Shown: positions 9,617 through 24,388 of the stretch, piece after piece
Layout: each line of letters opens with the position of its first letter
Position numbering within the stretch: the stretch's first letter is position 1
Source of the DNA: Chaetoceros tenuissimus
Lineage: Eukaryota > Bacillariophyta > Thalassiosirophyceae > Chaetocerotales > Chaetocerotaceae
Length of the DNA stretch: 64,000 bases
Assembly (NCBI GenBank): GCA_021927905.1
Contig: BLLK01000058.1
Coordinates: 620,001-684,000 of the forward strand
Direction: 5' to 3'
The notes under the pieces: generated by a model
Database searches by the model: none
The model's input: the letters and a program-made list of their open reading frames with translations, nothing else
What the model was told of the DNA's origin: nothing
Program-made: the position numbers and the translations under genes

Positions 9617-12600
9617 ATGGCACCCGTATCTGCAACTGCGAAGGGCGTCGCCCGGCAACAAATTGCAAATCCCGAACTGACCAATCTGATTGAGCGCCTG
9701 TCCTCATTTGATACTCTAAAAGATGATATTCAAGATATCTTTGATCCTAGAATTGAAGTTACAAACCATAGCAAGATTGATGTAAAGGGTCTAGTTGCTG
9801 AACTTGAAAAATTGCATCGTTGGAAATTCGAAGAAATGGTGAGCGTCGTTGACAACATTTTGTTTTTCTCCTTCTTTTTTTTTGTTATCATTTGCCTAAA
9901 TTATAGCATACACTAACTATATTCATTTTTTCCAATAGGCGGATTTGTATGAATGGATCAAGCCACTGAATGCCATGGATGCAGCTATTCGTCAAATGCT
10001 CAAGGATCATCCTGCCATTTTATTGATCGGACCAGCTAAACGCCGTGTTTCATCTTTTGAAGAAGATGTCATTATGAAAGAGTCAGAAACGAGTACCTCC
10101 TCGGAGCCTGATGTTCCTCAAGCAGAATCTCCGGAACAAGTCAATGCTATTCCTTCTCATGTGATTCATGCTTTTTGTACGATTCTCAGATTTCAAGCCA
10201 TGATGCTCAAGTATGCATATAACAAATCTCTTTACAGCTCGGTTGAAGAAATTGGGCTTTTATTAGCATCTTCCAATGATCAGATTGCATCTCTTGCTTT
10301 GGATGTACTCATGGCTCTAGCATCACCACCTATTCTTCATCGATTTTTACAGAGTCAGGAAACTGCTTTGCACATGACTACCTTGCATGGTAATTCAAGT
10401 CATGCTATCCATTCAAGACTGATGCATCTCGCGAAAGGATGGGGTACCAAGGGATGTGGACTTGGTCTAGAAACATGTGTTACTACCGATGATTCTATCA
10501 CAGGTCAAGGTGCATTGGATTCATTTGCAGGAGAAGTCATGTTTGAATTCTTACCTACGGGTTCTTCGACACCCAAAACTGTTCATGTAGAATATGCGAA
10601 AATGTACATAGAAGAGGATGACGATAGTGACGATGAAGATGAATCTTCTTCTGAGAAAAGGCGGAAAATGTCTGGAGGGAGTATCCGACTTTCCAATAAG
10701 AAAATTAGCGAGAAGCAGATGAAATCCACGAGTGACTTGTTTTTTGAATGTTTGGAGCAAATTGGTGGACGCTCAAAAATAACCTCAGAAAATACATTTG
10801 CATTACTATCTAGAATTCGATTGGCACATGCATTTCATTCACAAAAGACTAGATGCGCAGCAGTAGAGAGGAGATTGAAGGCATTGATTACAGTTTTGTA
10901 TGCGCATCCTGTGCAAGATATTTTATCGGGGTACTTCCAAGCACAGCCTGAACTATGTACCGAGATTGCGGACTTGGTGAGACCAATTGTGTCTTCAAAA
11001 GCGATTTCAGCTACTGGTAATGTAAAGTCAGAAAATGATGACTCCGGTAAAAATCGCAGGAAAGCTGCCATTGCATCGATTGTTGAGCCAGCTACTACTT
11101 CCAGTGTTCCTTTTAGTATCAGGGTGATTGCTATTGAATCTCTTACAGCTTTAGTTGCTAGGAAAGATGATACTTCGACATCGGGATTAAGTCATATTGC
11201 TAGATTGACTAATGTTTTAGGTGAATTAGGAGTAGGAAAAGGGCAAGTTTTAGGTCTATTGCCGACTTTGATTAGGTATTCTCTCGCATCATTGAATGTC
11301 TTTTTATCGCACAAGCAACACCAAGAGAACAAATCTGACACAGAAATGACTGATGTAAATGGTATGCAAACCGACGATGCCTCATTTGATGTTGAAGAGC
11401 TAGGTCTTGATCTAGGATTGACATTTCTTGAAGCTACAAAAACTCCAATTGATGAAACAAACATTGAATCCCGAGCATTGGAATTTGTTGAAAGTGTACT
11501 GTCTCTTGCAACTTCCATCATTTTCATAGCAACAAGCACATCATCTCTGACTGACAGTGGTCTTGTCCCAGCTCTAGTCAGCACAATTGCGCAATCAGCC
11601 CAAGTAGTTTGTGATCCTAATTTCAAACCTTTTGATGGTAAAGATGCAAACGAGCAAAGCTATTGCTCAACTCAACTTCGTTTCATCACATCACAGTCTA
11701 TACAATTGCTCGAGACTGCTGTAACATCGCACAATCCAGCAATGGCCGCTTTCCATGATCTGAAGGTCGTTGATTTACTCGTAAATCTCCTTGAAAAAGA
11801 GTTCATTCGCATCGAAACGGATTTCAATACTTCCGCAAAAGAATTACTTGCCCGTGATATTGTCGAGGATGGAACGGAAATGGATGCATCAACAAGAGCT
11901 CTCATCTTTAGCATTCTGAATTGTCTCACCATGGTCTTCCATCATCAAGAGTCTACATCCCGATCGAACTCGCCTCCGATCAATGCTGCTGATGTACTAC
12001 AAAGGCCAGCGATGACAAAAGTGATTATTTGTATACTGAGAAGAGTTAGTTTCTATGGAGGTATTTTAGGTGCTCTTTCCAGCACGTTACTGTCTGATGT
12101 CATGAATGCCGAGCCAAAGGTTGTGCATTACGTTTACGAATCTGGTCTTGCATCGGCATTTTTTAAAATGATAAAGGGTTCACGGTACAAGGAAGATGGT
12201 AAAAAGTGTGAAATAATGGATATTTCATGTAAAGATTGGCACGAACCAAACGTCCCCCAAACCCCAGAACTCATTATGTCTATCCCAAATACGATTATTG
12301 CACTTGGTCTCACACAAGATGGCCGTCAAAATCTTCTAGATGCAAATCCAATACCTGAATTATTCGCTTTCATGTGCACCCGAAAGTATGCGATGCCACA
12401 TTCTAGATGTATGCTGAATGAAATGGCTCGTGGCATAGGGGCAGGATTGGATGAATTAGTACGCCATGTCCCCTCTACTAGGTCAGCTGTTCTGAAATCG
12501 CTCGTTGCAGCAATTAGAAGAATAACTTTTATTGGGAAGCAACTAGTAGAAGCTGAGTCAAAATCCACTTCAGACGAAACTAATGATGCAAGGCGGTGTT

Positions 12601-15600
12601 TGATGCATTATGCTAGCAATATAGGCATGGCTCTAGAAGATATCCTTCAGAATGAAGAGAATTGCTCTGACTTTGTTAAAGAAGGTGGAATTGACGCTAT
12701 TCTTGATCTCCACCCATTGCTCATAGTGAGAGGTGAACAACTATTGGCCCATATTTGTTCACAAAGTTCGCCTAGTATAGCAAATCTCAGTCATTCTACT
12801 GCTGCCACATATCTCATTTCGTCTGTAAAAAGATGTGCTGTCAATTCTGATTCGTCGCGAATAATTAAAAGTATTGGGAAGTTATTATCAAGTCAACTTG
12901 ATCGAGTTGAAAAAGCAACTGCGGGATTGAATGGCGAAAAGCCTAGTTTGGATGCTTCCAATATACTTTCTCAAATACCACCTTTGTGCATGAATTCAAT
13001 AGCAGAGGAGGATTTCAACCAAGCATTAAGAAATGCATATTCTATGTACTTGCTGGAAATCATAAATACCGAATGGCTATCACAAGTGTTGTCCGAGGTG
13101 ATCAGAGTATGTTGTCAACGAAATAGCATGTTAGATATACGATCTGCAGATGGTAGATCTCGTTTGGATTGGCAGAAAGCTCTTGTTGCCGAAAAGTTTA
13201 CCACAACGATAACAAGATTAGCACATCTTTATCGTAGCTCGATGAGCGAGGTTTGTCGCATCAGAACAGATAAAAATTATGATGTAAGGGATAATGAGAG
13301 ATGGAAGAGTCCAGGGGAAAGTAAAAATCATCCTGCTGCCTACAAACTTCGCATAGTATGCGCTGATGGAGCTGTTGTAAGAAATGGTATTGATATAGAT
13401 TCATGTGACAGTGTAGGCAACCTTGAAATGGGTGAAGAAGTGTGGGCTTATGATCGTTGCATCAATCGATCCGGAATCATGAGATACCGCACCAGTTGGG
13501 GGTGGGTAAGCGAGCAAACTAGAGGTCACGGGAGAGAACCGATATCGGAAGTCATTGAAGTGAAAGGGGTTTCTGGACCTCGGATAAAGAAGGTCAAAGA
13601 TCAGCTCAAAGGGAGAAAATCATCCGACTATGGAATTGCAGACCTCCAGAGTGCAGGTGCTTCTATCTTAGCTCGCCTTCAGAACAGCCAATGTAGCCTG
13701 ATGGGGAATTTGTCCAGAGTTACAATGACTATAGGAAGGTATCGTTCTTTAGGTCAAACGAGAACAACTGGCGATGAAATCCCATCTTTAGTGAGATTCT
13801 TAGGAGACTTTCTTCGAAGCAATTTCACCTTCATAGAAAATAGAAACGAATGCAAGGAAGAAAGTACCTATGCTATGTACTTGGGGAATATGTTGAGTAT
13901 TTTTCACACTTGTATTTATGAAGAAAGGCGCGAGAAGCAATATCTGAATGTACCGTTATTTTGTAATTGTATATATTTCGACGGAATCAAGGATTCATAT
14001 ATTTTAAGTCTAGAAGAGAAATTGGAAGAGACTCAAGAATCTCCAATTCTTTTGCCTGAGACAGGTTTCTACAAAGCTATAAGAAAAGTTGTGAGGTATG
14101 GATTATCCGCGATTAAATCTTTGTCCGAAACTGATGATACTATTTCTACAACACGAAGAGTCAATAGAGTTATTGCATCGACTTTACCAAGTGCATTTTC
14201 CCTTTTACGTCGTCTATCTTCGCAGAATTTGCTTATAGACAACTCTTTGGGTGAATACCTACAGAAATTGAAAACTGAAGATTTCATGAAGTTCATCCAT
14301 CACCCGGACTCGGATGAGTTCGCGTTTGCAAAGGAAGGTGTTGTCTTTGCATTCCGTCAAGATCCTTTTGCTCGTGTAGTTCATTGCAACATTGCAGCTG
14401 TTGCAAATGAAATATGGAACGATGATAACATCAAGTTCTGTCCTCCACACATTTTCAACTCAGTCTTCACACTTCTCCTCGAAGTGCTAACATGCGTTGA
14501 GGATTCAGCAAACAAACCTGCGAGATCTCCAGATGAGGATACTGCTCGCAATGTCTTCCAAGACATCAGGGGTTCAATTTCAGATGCTCTTCGAGGTAAT
14601 AATTTTGAAGCTGAAGCTACAGAAGAGGCAAAGTCATCCGAATCTACTAACGATGACACCGATATGCAGGAAGGTAAAAAAGAATTGACACCAGCCGAGA
14701 GAAAAAAGAAAGCAGAGGAGAGGTCAGAGGCGCTGCTCATTGAACTAAACAAAAAATTGGTAGGAACGTATAAAGACAGTCTTGTGTCAAATTCGATGAA
14801 GGTAGCTGAAAGTTTCAGAGGGAAAAAGGTTTATACGGATTCTTCTTCTTCGCCAAATATGAAAAGCTTTGGAGATGATGAAACCATTAGCATGCTTCTT
14901 GGCTCATTTCTACTTGATATTTGCTCTCGCGATTCCGATTTAACTAAAAGCATTGTCACCAAGGTCCTTGATCACTTTGCTTCTTGTATGGACTCGGATA
15001 TCAAAGGTCATGCCTTTGTTCAAACTGAAAAATATGAAGAATTTTGTTGCACCAGTCACGTCGCGCTTTTACTCCTTCGTGCATTACCAAAGGCTAGAGT
15101 TATTTTCTTACAAAGAAGCTTCATAACATCATCCATACAATGTCTACGCTCATTCACATCAACTCTTAGAAATCCGAAGAATGATGATATTCCATCCTGG
15201 ATTACTCCTCTATTACTCTTGATTGATATCATGTGTCAACCTATGATCCTTCCAGCAAAGGAAAATGATGTCGAAAATACTACTGAAGAGAAACAATCAT
15301 CCACCAAAAGTAAAAGGAGAGACGATTATGATAAGGTAGCCGCAGAGCATAAGAAGCAAAAGAATTCAGTTTCGCAGACAGCAAAACGAATTTCTTCTGC
15401 TTTCAAAGTGGGCTATAAAGAAGGCATGGCAACCTTTGCTGAACTCCCAGCATTTGCTCCTCTAATTGCTACGGAGGCGGCAGATCACTGTTTGTCTATA
15501 TGTTTACAGCTACTGCGACGTCAAAGAAAAGAACACAAAAATGATTGTTGTATCTTATCCCCATTGATGCTACAAGGTCTGTTTTCCTTACTGTCGAAGA

Positions 15601-18600
15601 TATTGAGATTTCCAAAAGTTGCTCAGAGATGTCTTAAAATGGGAGGCGCAGAACTTATTTTGGGGATGCCATCTGGTTGTCGCTTCAAGGGACATGTATC
15701 ATTGACAAGTCAAATTCTACGGTTAATGATGGAAGACGAATCGACTTTGCAAACAGAAATGGAATTGCAGATCCGAGGCGCTGTGTCAAAACTTATGAAA
15801 AAACAGTCATCAAGAAATGGAATCCCAGTCAAAACTTTTATTCAATCAATCACCCACCTTTTATGTCGCGACCCTGTGATATTTTTACGGGCTGTAGCGG
15901 TGTCAGTCGACATCTCGAAATCAAATTCTGATGGAGATACTCAGAGACTTGTTGTAAAAAATCTATCATCAGAAGCCAGAGCAAAGAATTTGAAGTTGAT
16001 CCATGAGTGTTTTGGAATGTCTCAAAAATGTGATTCAAGCAAAACTCAAATGAAGACTCCATCAAAAGCAAAGCCAAAAGCCTCAACGAAGAATGTACTT
16101 TCATCATCAAAGAAGAAGAGTTCTGCAAAGAAAATTGCCTCTCAAGAAAGGAAAACAGTTTCCAAGTCTCCGCACCAGGGACAGAGTAAAAAATGTACGA
16201 AAAAGGAAAAGCAAGAAAAATCAATTTCAGATCCATGTCATCATATCAGTCACATTCTTTTTCATGATGCTATTAAAGCGTCCCAACGCCAGAAGGGATT
16301 GGATTTCAGCAAAGTTCCATTTCTGTGCGCATTTGAATACTTGGAGATACTCGGTGATTTGTTACTAGCAGTCCCATCGTGCTCCAATGCAATATGTAGT
16401 TACAGAATTCCCGCAACGATAGCAAAGACAAACTCGTCTCCACGCGGTGGATTGCAATACTTACTTCACCACCTGTTACCTCAGAAAGATCGTGACTCGT
16501 CCTTATTGGACATGGATAAAGGTGAATTCAACGAGAACTTGGATGAAAAAAAGGGGCGACTTCGCAAATTTTACGTTAGTGTGAAGACTGCACAAGCTTC
16601 GGCGAGATTGCTTGTCGGGCTAGTAGCAAGAGTTGGAGATGGAAGGAAGAAAGTCATTGCTGAATTAGCCTCCGCCATGAAATGTTCCAGTCTCGACTTC
16701 GACGATGATAATAATGTAGATCATTGCATGTGGGTGCTACAGGTTAGTGTTTCATTTTGTGTTCAATTTACATTCCCCCCTCATTTTATGTAATAACTGA
16801 TCTTGTGGCTCGTTTCTTTTACTCGTTCTATGCTAGTCTTGGGGTGAGGTCTGTTTAGGTCTGGCCGCTCCTCGCCATACTGTTTCCAATATCGACGATT
16901 CTCATCTTAGTTTTGAAGTATTGAAAGTGATGTCAGAGAATAACATGGCAAATTCACTAATGACAGCATTACAAAACATTAAGTTAGACCACCCACAAGC
17001 TGCGTCGGCTGCTGCATCATTGTTGAAACCATTAGAAATACTCACCAGGCCAAGTGTTGTTGACAATCTTCAAGAAATGTTCGAGAAGGAAGAAAAGAAA
17101 AAAGCATCTGCGAGCACCGTAAATCCTACGCCTTCTAAGTCGAGACCGATACTAGAGAATGCCGAAGAAGGAATGCCAACTGAAGGTTTTGATCCAGAAG
17201 ATCCAGATCAGAGTCGCAGTATGAACAGCGATGACTTGTTTGGAGACGCTATGGATCAAGGAAGTGAAAGCGAAATCGAAGATGACATATCAGAGGACGA
17301 TGACAGCTCAAGTGAAAGTGATGATAGTGAGCTCTTTGAGTCTGATTCGGAATCCGACTCTGATTCGGAATCAGACAATGACAGCGATTCGATGCATGAC
17401 GAAAACAGCGAAATTGAGTACATGGAGGTGGTAGAAGAGGAAAGAGGAGGCATGTCGGACTCAGAAAGTGGCTCGGCCAGTGGATCAGATGAAAGCGACA
17501 ATGATGACGAGAGCGACAATGGTGGTACCGAAGAAGAAACAAATCATGGAGGTATTGATGACTTTGACTTTCAGCTTCAACAAGAAGAAACTCAAGACGA
17601 TTTCTTTGACGATGAAGACAATGCAGATGAGGATGATAGCACTAGCGGAGACGATGAAGGTTGGACCAATGTCGATGGTAGAGGAGGACTTGAAAGTCTC
17701 ATTTTTGGTGGTCGTGCACCAGCTATTCGTGCAGGAACAAGATTACAGGGCGGTTCAATGATGGACGTTGCTGCAAGTGTTCTCAACAATATTTTGCGTA
17801 CTGGCGAAATCCAAATGGATGCTTTAGCTGAAATCGAGCAAACCTTAGGTATGCGACGAGGAGATGATGACGAAGAACGACCACCACGACTACGAATAAG
17901 AGCAGATCGTTTGGAGGTACCAAACTGGTTTTCTTCATCATCAAGAGGCCGTCAAGAAAATCCATCTTCTACAAATGGTACCACACTCGGTCCTTCACCT
18001 ACTATCAGTCAGAATGCTCCTCCAGATAATGGTTTCTCCTCGATAGGAAGTATTGGTCGAGCTGGTGTTATAAATTATATGGACTATCTGTACTGTGGAC
18101 CTGTATTTGGTGGGTCCGGTCGCTATTATGATTTGATTTTAAGAGAGGATGATGAAGACACTGAAACCCCATCAAATAATCTTTTGTTCATGCCATTGTC
18201 TATAGATGCTCAACTCTTTCCAGGCGGTACAGCAGCATGTACACAAAGCACAATGAGTGCTCCAAACCATCCCTTGATGCTTGGTGTCGTTTTAGCTCCA
18301 TCTAACTCTCTAAATTCTTGCAATCGTCGAGTCGAGGATCGTAACTCGGCACGGCAAAGAAGTGGAAACACCTGGTCGGATTTCGTGTCAACTCCACGTG
18401 GTAATGTGATCCGTCTACACAGAACAATTGGACCTTTGTCTCAAAATGGAAGGAGGAATGCAGCTGATTCCAACGCAAATGGTTTAGATGGTACATCAGC
18501 TGAATTTGGCCAAGCATTCGAGAACGCACTACAATTTGTTACTCGTGCACAATCTAGTGCTACGACGAATAACAATGAACAAGTGAATCTTCCTACAGGA

Positions 18601-21600
18601 GAGACAAATGTTTCAATGGACGAATCGGCTCGAAGTGGTCCTGATGGAAATTCAGGGCAAGCTGAAAGTGGTGATAATGTACCAAGCGAAAGAGAAAATG
18701 ATATACCGCCAGATAGCAACGCACACGATGAGAGCAGGGGAATCGAAGCATCTGGAGGTAATGATTCCACTGCAATGGAAAGTAGTGATGTTCATAATGA
18801 GAATGTGATTGAGGCTCCTATTGCAAATTCTTCAGAAACAGAAGATACTGACGTGGGCGATAACCAAGAAATTCCAGAACAAGTAATCCAAGAAACAAGT
18901 AGCGATGGTAACGACAGATCGAACGGAATTAGAGAATCTGATGAGAATCATGAGGAGACTGATAGTAACGAGGTTACACAATCAAACGCAACCGATCCAG
19001 AAGCGTCCTCTGCCGAAAGAAATTCAGCACCAGAGCCAAGTCAAGACATGAGTGGGCTTCCGGAGGCTAACAATGACAACATGGAGTTGGCAGAAGGAGC
19101 TGCAGTTGCGACATCGAATACTTTAGTGTGTCCTCCTGGGATGGACCCAGATGTGTTTGCTCAGTTGCCACGGGATATGCAGCAAGAAATTGTTGACCAA
19201 AATCAAGAACCTGCTGCGCCTCAGTTTGAACTTGATGAAGAATCAGGTCTAGACCCAGAAGTTCTTGCTGCTCTCCCCGAAGAAATGAGAAGAGAAGTAA
19301 TTGAACAAGAACGTCAAGAGCGCCGACGCCGTGAACAGCAAGAACAGGCTCCACCAGCAGATCCATCACGAGCTGAAGATTTAGATCCTGCCAGCTTTCT
19401 TGCTTCGCTAGCTCCTGATCTACGTGAAGAGGTGCTTATCACAAGTAACGAAGAATTTTTGCGTGCCCTCCCTCCAGAGATTCAGGCAGAAGCTCAAACT
19501 TTGAGAGAAAGATTTCACCAACGTGGCTTGAATGTCGCAGCACTCAATGATGTGATACCAAGAAGAGATCCTACTGCACAGGTGAATACGGCCAATACTA
19601 GGCGGCCTAGTAGACAAAATCGAAAACCAAAGAATAAGATCCGTGTAGACTGCGATCGAGCAGTTGTCACCTTTTCCCCTCAACAAGATGATTACTATCC
19701 ATTGATATCTAAAGCGTCCATGAAAACATTGGTTGACTTGATGTTTTTACTGTCTCCTGTACGACCACAGAAATTACTGCAAAGTTTTCTACAAAATTTG
19801 TGTTACAATTCAAGAATCAGGAAGACTGTGGCATTTGTGTTCACTTGTTTATTACATGGAGAATCTGACGCCGCTCTAGATGCTATTGGATTGCTCGAAG
19901 GGTCCTTTGCAAGTAAAGACACCAAGTTTCCTGAGACTTTACTAGGAATTGCACCTCCAACTAAGGTAGATGATGTTATGTCCCCAGGCCAGTTCGTAAG
20001 GAAAAGACGTTCCACAAGTGCAATATCTATGGCCAATAGTTTACCTCTCAGTGCAACAGGATACAGGCAAGTGAAGTCTATCCCCCCAGTAGTGGCAAGA
20101 CGAATCTTAGGGACCATGACTATTCTCTCGAAAGGTGCGAGCAAGCTTTCAATTGACATACTCAACGACTTTGGAACATCTGGTGATACCACAAATTCTA
20201 GTCTCGATAGAATCATTGGGTTGCTATCCAAACCTGACTATTTTTTGAGTGCATCGAGTCTTGAAGAATTACTCGTTGTAATCGATGGAATTTGCCATCC
20301 TCTGACATTAATACCCGCAAAACCAGATGACCAAGTGGACCCATCGAAAAAAGATATTGAAAATGCCGCAGCGAATGGGAAGGAATTTGTCGATGTTCCT
20401 CGACCTGTAGTCTCACCCAATATGTTGAAGCTACTTTGCTCCATTCTTCGTTTCGAAAGTTGCAAAGATGCTCATATTGCAAGAGTAGGTGCAATTGCAA
20501 GAAAGTTATGTAAAGTGGACAAGAATAGAGTAGTTATACTTCAGGAACTTGCAAAAGTTGCACATGGACTTGGACTAGATGCTGTACGAGATTTGCGTTC
20601 ACTTAGCATAAGACTAAATGTTGCTGTTCATGTCCATTACGATCAGTTGAAGGGGGGCGAAGATATTTCAGATGAAGGAATGAAAATAAACAAAGAAGAA
20701 AGTAGATCTGAAGCCGATATTACAATTGGAACTCCATCAAGTGCTGTCACTCTTTCTACAAATGTCACTGAACAGAAATTACTTCAAGTTATTCGAATTC
20801 TATACATTTTATGTGCAGACCCCAACCGTGATAGCAAGAAGAGCAATGATTTCCCAACAATAAGTCAAGAACTTGTTGGACTCCTTCGCGAAATTAATTT
20901 GGACACTTTGTGGGATCACTTGAATGCTTGTTTGAGCACTGTATCCATCCTTGAAGGAATCACGAAATTATCAGAAGATGATGAAGATGCTAATGATGAC
21001 GAAGATAATGACGATGACGAAGATTCAAATAATCCAAAAGAGAAAAAGAAGCTACAAAATAGTGTTGCTGGACTTCTAACAAGATTCTTGCCCACTATCG
21101 AAACTTTCTTCGTTGTAAATGCATGTATGTTTGAGAATTGTGATGAAGATGCAAAAAAAGAAGGAAAAATTGAAGCACTTGTCGGCGGGGAGAGTCTATT
21201 GGAGTTTATTTCAAAGAACAAAGTCTTGCTCAATGCACTACTAAGAAGTAATCTGTCTCTTCTTGACAAGGGGTTAAGGGCAATGGTTCAAATCCCTAGA
21301 TGCACCTCTTTTCTTGATTTCGACGTGAAAAGATTCTGGTTTAAGCAGCAGATGAGAAAACTTAGATCTCAAGCTAATCGTCGCCATGGGAGTTATAGAA
21401 TTACAATTCGTCGCGACCGCGTTTTTGAGGATGCGTACAACCAACTACGTTTCCGAAATGCCGACGAACTCCGTGGAAGACTTCATGTCACTTTTGCGAA
21501 TGAAGAAGGAGTTGACGCAGGAGGACTGTCAAGGGAGTTTTTTGGAATACTGGCTAAGGAGATGTTCAATCCAAATTATGCTCTCTTCACATCAACAGAA

Positions 21601-22535
21601 GATGGATGCACATTCCAACCTAATCCTCACAGTAGCATTAACCGTGACCACTTGGACTATTTCAGATTTGTCGGAAGAATAGTTGGAAAGGCTGTTGCAG
21701 ATGGATATTTACTTGATGCTCACTTCACTAGAAGTCTATACAAACACATGCTTGGTATTAAGGTGAGCTGATTTGATTTCAATGTTCAAACTTGTTTTCC
21801 AATTCATGACTAACTTGAAATTCTCCTTAGCCTTCATATCATGATATGCAAGCTATTGATCCAGATTATTATAAGAATCTTAAAATGATTCTTGACTACA
21901 ACCTGGAAGATATTGGTCTTGACCTTTCTTTCTCCACAGTCACTCACTGGTTTGGTCGCGCGCAGACGGTTGATCTCATCCCAAATGGTAGAAACATCGA
22001 AGTCGCTGAAAAAGACAAGGAGAAATATGTTAATTTGGTGTGCCAACACAGAATGACAACTGCAATTAAAGACCAAATCAAAGCATACCTCGATGGTTTC
22101 TATGACCTTGTGAAACCAGAACTCATCAAGATTTTCACCCCGAAAGAACTCGAGCTGGTGATTTCGGGAATGCCTGATATCGATATTTCTGATCTAAAGA
22201 AAAACACTGAATATCAGGGCTATAGACCAGGTGATAAAGAGATTGTTTGGTTCTGGAATATATTGTTCTCCTTGTCCAAGAGTGACAAGGCAGCTTTTCT
22301 GCAATTTGTTACAGGAAGTTCTAAGGTTCCTCTAAACGGTTTCAGTGAGTTGGTAGGAATGCGCGGAATCCAAAAGTTTTCTATTCATAAAGCAAGTGCA
22401 CCAAAGGGTGCTCTTATGGCTGCACATACATGTTTCAATTCCCTTGATTTGCCTAACTACGATAGTGAAGAAGAGATGAAAGAAAAATTGCTTTTTGCAA
22501 TCAAGGAAGGTTCGGGCTCCTTCGGCTTCTCTTAG
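9617..22535 (+). CDS. HUWE1: Giant HECT E3 ubiquitin ligase, HUWE1/Tom1/UPL1 type
   Basis: Four exons are inferred: 9617-9838, 9939-16742, 16837-21762 and 21831-22535. All introns are phase 0, giving about 4218 residues, close to human HUWE1 (4374). The first 1200 residues are helical-repeat (DUF908/DUF913-like). A small all-beta, SH3-like segment lies at about 1208-1285 (MGEEVWAYDRC...YRTSWGWVSE). A long acidic Ser/Asp/Glu tract spans about 2477-2620. Three UBM-like ubiquitin-binding helices follow at about 3105-3230 (DPDVFAQLPRDMQQEIV, DPEVLAALPEEMRREVI, NEEFLRALPPEIQAEA). The HECT domain covers about 3850-4218, with the catalytic Cys in AHTCFNSLDLP (about residue 4185) and the usual GSGSFGFS end. 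HUWE1-class ligases ubiquitinate chromatin, DNA-repair and orphan ribosomal proteins. The frame is intact throughout. Confidence 0.92.
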
Positions 22536-22761
22536 TTTCGGAAAAATATTTTGTTCAAAAGTTAGAATAGAGTACAGAATAGTTGAATAATATGCTAAAT
22601 GAAAATTGGAACAACGCACTTTACTTCTATATCTATCTCGATGAACTTGATTAGTAATTTTGCAAAACAATTCATATAATTTACACTATAGACAAGTATT
22701 CTCAATACTCAACAGAAAGATTCTCTCTCTGTCAAAACTAGAGTAAATTCTACATTTCCTA

Positions 22762-24388
22762 TTATACACTATCCATTGAATCAGTCAATGTAGAAGGAAA
22801 TCTCGGTATACATGTACGTGACATTGCCTCTTGAAAACTGATTTTTCCTGACTTATCTTCGTCAAGTAAATCGAATTGTTGCTTTATCAATTCTACTGTG
22901 CGGATATCGATCTTGCCCTGGCGCAGCAATTGTAATACTAAAAAGTCCGACAAATGTATCTCGTTATCAACAGAACATAAATGCTTTGCATATTCAAATT
23001 CAGTAATATCAATTGGTTCATTGATGCATTGAATCACAGCCTTCTCTTCCACAGCAGCAATGTAACCTTCCACTAAAATTCTAGCACTATGTCCCAATGT
23101 TAAAGCAAAAAGAGGTATCCCAAAAAGACAAAATATTCCACAAAATAGAGCTGGTTCCGTCGGCAAGATGCCAATTGCATTCACATCGGGACCGGTTAGC
23201 CCACCTGAAACATGTCATTGTGTTAAGTCAGAGATAGTAACAATTTTTTCAATGCATCAATACACAGTACGTACCAGTAGCGAGTGCCGAAACTGCGAAA
23301 TGAGTTGCTGTTATCCAATCCCAGCCTTGCCTGAAATGACCCCAACAGACACCTGTGCCTAACCACAATACAAAGACTGTAAATATCCTATATATCTTTG
23401 CATCGAATAATTCCCTCAATATTTCCTTGAGTTGAGCATATTTCCTCACGAAAATGTTGGCACTATACAGCGGGCCATCAGTATTTAATAGTAAATCCAT
23501 CTCTTGACACTTTTGAACAAAGAGTTTGCTCCTTATCAATCCTTTTCCCGAACGGTCAAATCTCGAACATATCTTCCCAAATGCTTCGTCACTTAATTTC
23601 GAATTCGACCACTCTTCGATCAAACGTCTGAAATCATCATAGGTTAATTTTCCTTGCTTATTCTGATAACGCATAGCAGCATGTGCTGCAAGCAATTGCT
23701 CAAATTTGTCATGTCGTAGATCTACAATCCCTTCCAATATATCTTTGACAAACAAGGCCAATGCTCCACCAACACAACTGGCACCAAGTAAAATAAAGAC
23801 TATAGTGAAAGCTCGTGATCCAACTTTCGTCTCAAAGACGTCAGTACAGAAGCCTATCGACATACCAGCATCTACAGCATAAAAGAAACTTTGTGCCAAA
23901 GGCCATTCATTGTAGACAGAATAAAATATAGTACCAGATGATATCCAGACCAGCGTGACAAGAAGACACCAAATATACATTCGAACATTTGATTTTGAGC
24001 CCTTTTTAGGATCGTCCAATGTTGATCCACCCCTAGATATCAGTTGTTGCTGTAAATGATCCTTTCTATAACGCTTATGTTGTGAAGATATGTATGCTGT
24101 TCTTTGCTTTCTTCTAATGTTCCGTAGTACATCTTTAGGAGAAACATGTGGTCGGAATCGTCCAGATCTTGCGTATAGTGAAGTATTTGGAAGAGCTAGT
24201 GGTGCAATTTCAGACACATGATTGGATATTCTTTGGATTTGAATTCGATTTTGTAAATTTGTAAAGGCATTGTTTGCATCTATGATAGATGCAAATATCA
24301 ATGTAGTAATGAAGAACTTCATAATTACATGAAATAAATTCGGCAAATTTGTAATCTTTTTCTTTTTATGAAGTATCGTCGACCTCAT
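22762..24388 (-). CDS. Two-pore-domain (TPK-like) cation channel with EF-hands, predicted plastid-targeted
   Basis: Two exons, 24388-23275 and 23204-22762, with a 70-bp GTACGT...AG intron; 518 residues. A hydrophobic leader ends DANNAFTNL, and Phe after an Ala-rich cleavage site is the diatom ASAFAP-type plastid signal, followed by a basic, Ser-rich stretch. Two hydrophobic halves each carry a pore-like loop: AGMSIGFCTDVFE (about 175) and ALATGGLTGPDVN (about 367-380, across the intron). Between them lies an EF-hand-like pair (about 230-300), and a clear EF-hand (DLLDEDKSGKISFQEAM) ends the protein. The plan matches plant TPK K+ channels with Ca2+ control, of which TPK3 has been placed in thylakoids. 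Neither pore has the K+ filter TxGYG, so selectivity is uncertain. Confidence 0.72.

Noticed and set aside
17249-17542. Ser/Leu- and His-rich antisense frames over the acidic part of the HECT ligase
   Set aside because: They are shadows of Asp/Glu/Ser codon runs on the other strand.
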